From Chitinophagales bacterium (GTDB taxonomy: Bacteria; Bacteroidota; Bacteroidia; Chitinophagales; UBA10324): a stretch of DNA of 64,000 nucleotides. The translations under genes were made by a program, and so were the position numbers. Positions 58,009 to 64,000 of the stretch are shown here, one piece after another. The stretch's first letter is position 1; each line of letters opens with the position of its first letter. The notes under the pieces were generated by a model. That model saw only the letters and a program-made list of their open reading frames with translations. It did no database searches and had not been told where the DNA came from. The stretch lies in contig JANWWJ010000007.1 in NCBI GenBank assembly GCA_025056305.1, forward strand, positions 1 to 64,000, written 5' to 3'.

Positions 58009-59601
58009 CTATAAAATGGTGGGTCGGGCAACTTTTTTCTTAAATGGATAATCGAGGTTGTAATTCAGGCCTCTGCTTTCCTTGCGCAACATGCTACTGC
58101 GGATGATCAAATAAGCCACATTGATCAGGTTGCGCAGCTCGCATAATTCTACCGTGACGACGGTTCTCTGGTACAAGGCTTCTGTTTCGCGGTAAATCAG
58201 CTCAAGGCGCTCCAAGGCGCGCTTTAGTCGCAAGTTGGAACGAACGATGCCCACATAGTTGCTCATGATGTTCTGAACTTCTTGCCGGGTAAAAGTGATC
58301 AGCACCAGTTCTTCCGCATTGAGGGTTCCTTCGGCATTCCAGTCGGGAATGCCTTCCTGAAGGGGGACGTCAGGGAACCGTTGCACCGAATGCCGAAAGG
58401 CCCGGTGGGCGAAGACCAGGGCTTCCAACAAAGAATTCGATGCCAGCCGATTGGCACCGTGCAAACCGGTAGAAGCACATTCTCCGCAGGCATACAGATT
58501 ACGTATGGAGGTCTGGCCATAAATATCTGTTTTGATGCCCCCGCATAAATAATGAGCCGCAGGCACAACAGGAATCATGTCATGAGCAATGTTGATTCCA
58601 GCATCTTTGCATTTTTTATAAATAGTGGGGAAATGTTTTTTGAATTGGTGAACGTTTAGGTGGCGACAATCCAGAAAAACGTAGTCGTCGCCTCGCCTTT
58701 TCATCTCGTTATCAATGGCTCGAGCAACAATGTCGCGAGGGGCTAAGGATTTCCGTCGGTCGTAGCGATGCATGAATTCTTTACCGTCGCGTGTGCGGAG
58801 TACTGCGCCAAAGCCACGCACTGCTTCGGAAATCAAAAAAGCGGGGTTTTGCCCGGGTTGATATAAGGCCGTCGGGTGAAACTGATAGAATTCCATGTTT
58901 TCTACTCGGCCTTTGGCCCGATACACCATAGCAATCCCATCACCGGTAGCAATCAGAGGATTGGTTGTGTTTCGATACACCTGGCCGGCGCCGCCGGTGG
59001 CAACCAGGGTGATGCGTGCCCGCAGGGTATGAATGCGTTGTGTGCGGGTGTTCAGCACATAAGCGCCGTAGCAGGTGATGTTCTTGGTACGACGCGTAAC
59101 GGTTGCCCCCAAATGGTGTTGGGTGAGCAAGTCGATGGCAAAGTGGTGGGTCAGCAGGTCGATATTGCGGCGTTGGGCTATTTGGTGCAGCAAGGTGCGC
59201 TCGATTTCATAGCCGGTTTGGTCTTTATGGTGCAGCACGCGGGGTACACTATGGCCCCCCTCTCGACCCAGGTCATATTCTCCTGAAGCATTCCTGTCAA
59301 ACCGCGCGCCCCAGGCAATAACCTCGCGTACGCGTTCGGGTCCTTCTTTCACCACCAGCTCAACTACCCGGCGCTTGCATAAACCATCGCCGGCATCCAA
59401 AGTGTCGGCCACATGCTTGTGGTAAGAGTCTTCGCTGAAATCCCAGACGGCTGCAACACCACCCTGTGCATATTTGGTGTTGCTTTCATCCTCGGAGCCT
59501 TTGGTCACCACGCAAACGCTACCGTATTCTGATACTTTTAGGGCATAGGTTAGGCCTGCTATGCCTGAGCCGATTACGAGGAAATCATAACTGTCTTTCA
59601 T
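58009..59601 (-). CDS. nadB: L-aspartate oxidase
   Basis: FLVIGSGIAGLTYALKVSEYG...TKYAQGGVAAVW...GGIKTDIYGQTSIRNLYACGECASTGLHGANRLASNSLLE. Confidence 0.96.
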   Translation of the reverse strand: MKDSYDFLVIGSGIAGLTYALKVSEYGSVCVVTKGSEDESNTKYAQGGVAAVWDFSEDSYHKHVADTLDAGDGLCKRRVVELVVKEGPERVREVIAWGARFDRNASGEYDLGREGGHSVPRVLHHKDQTGYEIERTLLHQIAQRRNIDLLTHHFAIDLLTQHHLGATVTRRTKNITCYGAYVLNTRTQRIHTLRARITLVATGGAGQVYRNTTNPLIATGDGIAMVYRAKGRVENMEFYQFHPTALYQPGQNPAFLISEAVRGFGAVLRTRDGKEFMHRYDRRKSLAPRDIVARAIDNEMKRRGDDYVFLDCRHLNVHQFKKHFPTIYKKCKDAGINIAHDMIPVVPAAHYLCGGIKTDIYGQTSIRNLYACGECASTGLHGANRLASNSLLEALVFAHRAFRHSVQRFPDVPLQEGIPDWNAEGTLNAEELVLITFTRQEVQNIMSNYVGIVRSNLRLKRALERLELIYRETEALYQRTVVTVELCELRNLINVAYLIIRSSMLRKESRGLNYNLDYPFKKKVARPTIL

Positions 59602-59820
59602 GCTGCTTTTTCAGGGTGAAAGGTAGTAACACCGCTCTTGCTGCTTTTAGGCGTACGCATGGTCCCGTGGTTGGGTAAATTAGAGCAAGACAATTTTTTA
59701 TTTGGTATTCAATGGATTATGAAAGGGCTATTCAAAAATTTTCGGCCTTAAGGTGTAGTGTTGACTGCGGCAATGTACCTTCGCAGCCCTATTGTAAAAG
59801 CGAAGCTGAAAATCGTGAAA

Positions 59821-60252
59821 ATGTTGACCTACCGCACTACGCACGCAAAAGCAGGTACGGTGCAGCGCCAATGGTATGTGCTCAATGCAGAAAACCAAAT
59901 TTTAGGTCGCATTGCCAGCAAGGCAGCGCGCTTGCTGATGGGCAAGCACAAGCCGTGTTTTACCCCACATGTCGATTGCGGCGATCATGTCATCATTGTC
60001 AATGCCGCTAAGGTTCGCCTGACGGGCAAGAAGATGCAGAATAAAGAAATCATCACCTTCAGTGGCTATCCCGGAGGCTTGAAGAAGACCACGCCTGAAA
60101 AAGTGTTGGCCCGAAAGCCTGAATATCTTTTGGAAGAAGCCATACGGGGCATGCTTCCCAAGACACGCTTAGGGGCAGCGATGTATCGAAAGCTGCATGT
60201 TTTTGCTGGCCCTGACCATCCTCATGCTGCACAAAAGCCTATTTCTGTTTAA
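59821..60252 (+). CDS. rplM: 50S ribosomal protein L13
   Basis: WYVLNAENQILGRIASKAARLLMGKHK...GDHVIIVNAAKVRLTGKK...RGMLPKTRLG; start refined to 59821. Confidence 0.97.
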   Translation: MLTYRTTHAKAGTVQRQWYVLNAENQILGRIASKAARLLMGKHKPCFTPHVDCGDHVIIVNAAKVRLTGKKMQNKEIITFSGYPGGLKKTTPEKVLARKPEYLLEEAIRGMLPKTRLGAAMYRKLHVFAGPDHPHAAQKPISV

Positions 60253-60270
60253 GCGATAATCTTCTGACCA

Positions 60271-60669
60271 ATGCCCACCATTGCGATCCATGTAGGCCGA
60301 CGTAAGGAAGCTTCGGCGCGCGTTCGTCTGCTTCCGGCTACCGATGGCCAGGCTTCAATCACCATCAATGGCCGTGACTATCGCCAGTACTTTCCACACT
60401 TCATTTATTACAGCGTTTTGGATAAAGCTTTGCAAGTGGCGGAAGCAGAAGGAAAATATCGAATTATTGCAAATGTTTCTGGCGGGGGCGTAAAGGGGCA
60501 GGTAGAGGCTGTGCGGCTTGGCATTGCCCGTGCTTTGGTAGCTGAAAACCCTGAACTTAGGCCTCGGCTGCGTGCCGCCGGCTTGCTCACGCGCGACCCA
60601 CGGGCTGTAGAACGCAAAAAGAGCGGCCGTAAAAAAGCACGCAAGCGTTTCCAATTCAGCAAGCGCTAA
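60271..60669 (+). CDS. rpsI: 30S ribosomal protein S9
   Basis: GRRKEASARVRLLP...GGGVKGQVEAVRLGIARAL...RDPRAVERKKSGRKKARKRFQFSKR. Confidence 0.98.
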   Translation: MPTIAIHVGRRKEASARVRLLPATDGQASITINGRDYRQYFPHFIYYSVLDKALQVAEAEGKYRIIANVSGGGVKGQVEAVRLGIARALVAENPELRPRLRAAGLLTRDPRAVERKKSGRKKARKRFQFSKR

Positions 60670-60699
60670 GGATTTTGGTCAAACCATAAAAACAATCCT

Positions 60700-61533
60700 G
60701 TGGAAGCAATCACCTATCAGCAATTGCTCGAAGCCGGAGTTCATTTCGGTCACTTACGACGCAAATGGTGTCCACGCATGGCGCCATACATCTTCATGGA
60801 GCGTAAAGGCATTCATATCATTGATTTAAATAAAACACTGGAATGCCTCAACGAGGCTGCGGCTGCTCTGAAACAGGTTTCCCGAAGTGGTAAAAACATT
60901 TTGTTTGTTGCCACTAAAAAACAAGCAAAGCAAATTGTCAGGGAAGCAGCACAGCGTGCCGGTATGCCGTACGTGACCGAACGGTGGTTGGGAGGCATGC
61001 TGACCAACTTTGCCACAATACGTAAATCCATTAAAAAACTTCAGAATATCGAAAACATGCTCGACGAAAATGCTCAGGTGAGCATTACCAAAAAGGAGCG
61101 GCTGCGCTTGAGCCGTGAGAAAGCCAAGATGGAAAAAGTACTCAGTGGCGTGGCTTCATTAAACCGCCTGCCAGCCGCCGTTTATATCGTCGACATCATG
61201 CATGAAAACATTGCGCTGGCTGAGGCCCGGCGTTTGGGAATTCTTACCGTTGCCATGGTGGATACAAACAGCGATCCTACCCTGGTGGATTTTCCCATTC
61301 CTGCAAATGACGATGCTACCAAATCTATTTCCATCATCACCAACTATTTGGCTGATGCCGTCATAGAGGGAGTTGCTGAGCGGCAGCAGGACCGTGAGGA
61401 AGTCGAGGGAGTTGAAGAAGCGGAATCGGCAACGGTGCTATCTTCACTCGACTTGGGCGATGAAGAAACGCCCAGACATGGTGAACGGCGCAAGAGTGGA
61501 CGGCGCACCTCGGGCCGGGGCATCAAGGGGTAG
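60700..61533 (+). CDS. rpsB: 30S ribosomal protein S2
   Basis: YQQLLEAGVHFGHLRRKWCPRMAPYIFMERKGIHIIDL...VDTNSDPTLVDFPIPANDDATKSI; GTG start. Confidence 0.98.
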   Translation: MEAITYQQLLEAGVHFGHLRRKWCPRMAPYIFMERKGIHIIDLNKTLECLNEAAAALKQVSRSGKNILFVATKKQAKQIVREAAQRAGMPYVTERWLGGMLTNFATIRKSIKKLQNIENMLDENAQVSITKKERLRLSREKAKMEKVLSGVASLNRLPAAVYIVDIMHENIALAEARRLGILTVAMVDTNSDPTLVDFPIPANDDATKSISIITNYLADAVIEGVAERQQDREEVEGVEEAESATVLSSLDLGDEETPRHGERRKSGRRTSGRGIKG

Positions 61534-61576
61534 CAACCAAGGAGCATGATGCTTAATTCATAATCCATCACATCAT

Positions 61577-62416
61577 ATGAGTGAAATCAAAGCCGCAGAT
61601 GTCAATCGTTTGCGTCAGCTGACAGGTGCTGGCCTCATGGATTGCAAAAAAGCCTTGGCCGAAACCGGCGGCAATCTGGAAGCAGCCATAGATTACTTGC
61701 GCAAGAAGGGCGCGAAGGTTTCTGCCTTGCGTGCCGGAAAAGAAACCAAAGAAGGTGTCGTAGTAGCTCAGACGAATGCCGATGCCACGCACGGAGTCAT
61801 CTTTAGCCTGAACTGTGAAACCGACTTTGTCGCAAAAAACGATGAATTCAATGACTTTGCCCGTCAGGTATCTGAAGTGGCCTTACAACAAGACATTAAA
61901 GAGTTATCGGCATTATTGGCTGCCCGCCTGGGAGAGGTTTCCATCAGCGATCGGCTTGCTGAGCTCGTAGGAAAAATCGGGGAAAAGATAGAATTGCGCA
62001 GTTTCTATGCCTGTGAGGGGCCGTGTGTGGTTCCTTACATCCACAGTAACAAAAAGCTTGGAGTGTTGGTGGTGCTTAACAAACTGCGCACTGAGGCCAT
62101 AGAACAGGTTGGCCGAGAAATAGCCATGCAAGTTGCAGCCATGAATCCCGTCGCTGTTGATCAAAAAGGGGTTCCTCAAGCTCTCATTGATCGTGAGCTG
62201 GATATTGCACGGGAAAAAGCACGAGCCGAAGGAAAGGCTGAGCACCTGATCGATAAGATCGCTGCCGGTGCACTTAATAAATTTTTTAAAGAAAACACCC
62301 TGCTCAGCCAGGAGTTTGTTAAGGATCCCAAGAAGACCGTTGCGGAGGTGCTCCGCAGTGTTGACAAAGAATTGACGGTGTTATCCTTTATCCGAGTGAC
62401 TACTCAGGAAGGTTAA
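61577..62416 (+). CDS. tsf: Elongation factor Ts
   Basis: VNRLRQLTGAGLMDCKKALAETGGNLEAAIDYLRKKG. Confidence 0.98.
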   Translation: MSEIKAADVNRLRQLTGAGLMDCKKALAETGGNLEAAIDYLRKKGAKVSALRAGKETKEGVVVAQTNADATHGVIFSLNCETDFVAKNDEFNDFARQVSEVALQQDIKELSALLAARLGEVSISDRLAELVGKIGEKIELRSFYACEGPCVVPYIHSNKKLGVLVVLNKLRTEAIEQVGREIAMQVAAMNPVAVDQKGVPQALIDRELDIAREKARAEGKAEHLIDKIAAGALNKFFKENTLLSQEFVKDPKKTVAEVLRSVDKELTVLSFIRVTTQEG

Positions 62417-62623
62417 GGTTTTAGCTCCGCTAAGCTTGGCGGGTGATAAATCCTCATAGTTCATTACCCTGTAAGTGCTGTTTTGTTTTTTCGCGGTGAA
62501 GGGTTCCTGTGGCTCATGTGAAAGCTGCACAGACCTACGCTCAGGCGATCCGTTCTGATACGTATAGTTTTATTTCTCCAAACAGGGCGCTAACGTTGCA
62601 GCTCATTGATCGAATGCTCGTCC

Positions 62624-63670
62624 ATGCATCAAGAAATCGGCGCGCAACCATTAAAATTTTTGATTATTCAAACGGCTTTTCTAGGGGATGTTCTTTTGGC
62701 CACAGCAGTCCTGGAAAAGCTGCATCAGTATTTCCCAACAGCACAGTTGGATGTTTTGGTTAAAAGGGGCAATGAATCGGTGTTGGAACATCATCCATGG
62801 GTTGGGCGCGTATGGACCATAGAAAAAAAGAAATGTCGGCTACAAGAATTGCTGCGAATTATAAGGCAGGTGCGATACATTGGCTACAACTATGTCATCA
62901 ACTTGCACCGTTTTACCAGCTCGGGCTTGGTGACGTGCTTTTCAGGGGCACCACAACGCATCGGCTTCCGCCAAAATCCCTTTTCATTTTGTTATACCTA
63001 TTGCGTTGACCACCGATTTGGGATAGGGCCTGATGGCAACTACTTGCATGAGATCGAACGTAACCAATTGCTTATTGAACATTTGACGGATGCAAAACCT
63101 GCCCGGCCGCGCATTTACATTTCTGACGCAAGCCACCAGCGCGTGGAGCAACTGTGTCGCCAACATAACTTACATTCCTTTGTTTGCATCGCACCAGCCT
63201 CTGTGTGGTTTACAAAACAATGGCCGCTGGAGAAATGGCTTGAACTGATTAAGTTTCTACCTACATCCCTGGATGTTGTGCTTTTGGGTAGTGCAGATGA
63301 CAGGGCTCTATGTGAAACTTTAAGTCAGCGGGCTGCTCAACTTTCGCGTAAGCTCATCAACCTTGCAGGAGTTTTGTCTATTAACGAAACAGCGGCATTG
63401 ATGCAGCGGGCCGTCATGAACTACGTCAACGATTCAGCGCCGTTGCACATTGCTTCAGCAGTGAATGCACCGGTAACTGCTATTTTTTGTTCCACCTTGC
63501 CGGCCTTCGGTTTCGGGCCGCTTAGCGACAAAAGCTATGTGATGGAAAGCCAAGAGCGTCTGAGTTGTCGACCCTGCGGTATGCATGGTCGTCGTCGTTG
63601 CCCCGAAGGGCATTTCAGATGTGCGCTCAGTATCGATGCCCGCCGCGCCGCTGCAATCTGTAGCCTTTGA
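62624..63670 (+). CDS. Glycosyltransferase family 9 (heptosyltransferase-like)
   Basis: KFLIIQTAFLGDVLLATAVLEKLHQYFP...KQWPLEKWLELI...NDSAPLHIASAVNAPVTAIF. Confidence 0.92.
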   Translation: MHQEIGAQPLKFLIIQTAFLGDVLLATAVLEKLHQYFPTAQLDVLVKRGNESVLEHHPWVGRVWTIEKKKCRLQELLRIIRQVRYIGYNYVINLHRFTSSGLVTCFSGAPQRIGFRQNPFSFCYTYCVDHRFGIGPDGNYLHEIERNQLLIEHLTDAKPARPRIYISDASHQRVEQLCRQHNLHSFVCIAPASVWFTKQWPLEKWLELIKFLPTSLDVVLLGSADDRALCETLSQRAAQLSRKLINLAGVLSINETAALMQRAVMNYVNDSAPLHIASAVNAPVTAIFCSTLPAFGFGPLSDKSYVMESQERLSCRPCGMHGRRRCPEGHFRCALSIDARRAAAICSL

Positions 63671-63695
63671 ATCTGAAGCCATCAGGCTTTCCCGT

Positions 63696-63703
63696 TACTT
63701 TTG
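63696..63703 (+). promoter_or_regulatory. Putative -7 box TACTTTTG, 5 nt before pepT ATG
   Basis: Exact TAnnTTTG. Confidence 0.5.
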
Positions 63704-63708
63704 CAGCC

Positions 63709-64000
63709 ATGGATGTTTCTGCCGCGGCACCATCTCTTGTCAGCCGCTTTTTCCGATATGTCAAAATAGATACCCAAAGCGATCCCAATTCAACCTCCAT
63801 CCCTTCGACCCAAAAGCAAAAAGATTTATCGCAGCTGTTGGTCGACGAGTTGCATCAAATGGGCATCGCCGATGCGCATCTTGACGAATACGGTTTAGTG
63901 TACGCAACTATTCCCGCCACCAGCAACAAGAAAACACCGGTGCTTTGCTTCTGTGCGCATGTGGACACTTCACCCGACCTCAGCGGTGCCGGTGTCAGTC
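63709..64000 (+). CDS. pepT: Peptidase T (tripeptide aminopeptidase), N-terminal part, truncated by window edge
   Basis: Translation MDVSAAAPSLVSRFFRYVKIDTQSDPNSTSIPSTQKQKDLSQLLVDELHQMG...VLCFCAHVDTSPDLSGAGV. Confidence 0.9.
   Translation, partial: MDVSAAAPSLVSRFFRYVKIDTQSDPNSTSIPSTQKQKDLSQLLVDELHQMGIADAHLDEYGLVYATIPATSNKKTPVLCFCAHVDTSPDLSGAGVS

Noticed and set aside
1-64000. tRNA genes, rRNA genes, IS elements or prophage
   Set aside because: No cloverleaf-like sequences, rRNA segments, transposases, integrases or phage structural genes were recognised.

Overview
This 64 kb window looks like a Bacteroidota chromosome segment, probably Chitinophagia/Chitinophagaceae-like. That placement rests on T9SS sorting domains, TAnnTTTG-type promoter boxes, a fused alpha/beta E1 keto-acid dehydrogenase and the hpt-adk-obg cluster. 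Most of it is ordinary housekeeping: two M16 peptidases, obg/adk/hpt, rbfA, recQ, folK, glgC/glgA, psd/cdsA, dusB, yifB, aat, nadD, nadB, rplM-rpsI-rpsB-tsf and pepT. It also carries surface-glycan genes, several T9SS-exported proteins and a phenylacetyl-CoA epoxidase operon (paaABCD with a TetR regulator). The most unusual locus is the left edge (1..~1870). There, the C-terminal part of a protein resembling the VirE-N/BT4734 or primase-polymerase type overlaps by ATGA with an N-terminally extended Cas2 gene. An ~87-nt near-perfect stem-loop, two small ORFs and a terminator-ended candidate structured RNA follow. No CRISPR array or cas1 is visible here; the locus continues off the left edge. 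Other points of interest: a PaaR-like operator upstream of the paa regulator, TA(A/C)TTTTG boxes 4-6 nt before start codons (possible leaderless transcripts), a tandem-repeat beta-propeller-like secreted protein, and a possible rplM leader with mutually exclusive hairpins. All calls come from reading the sequence and translations. No database search was run.
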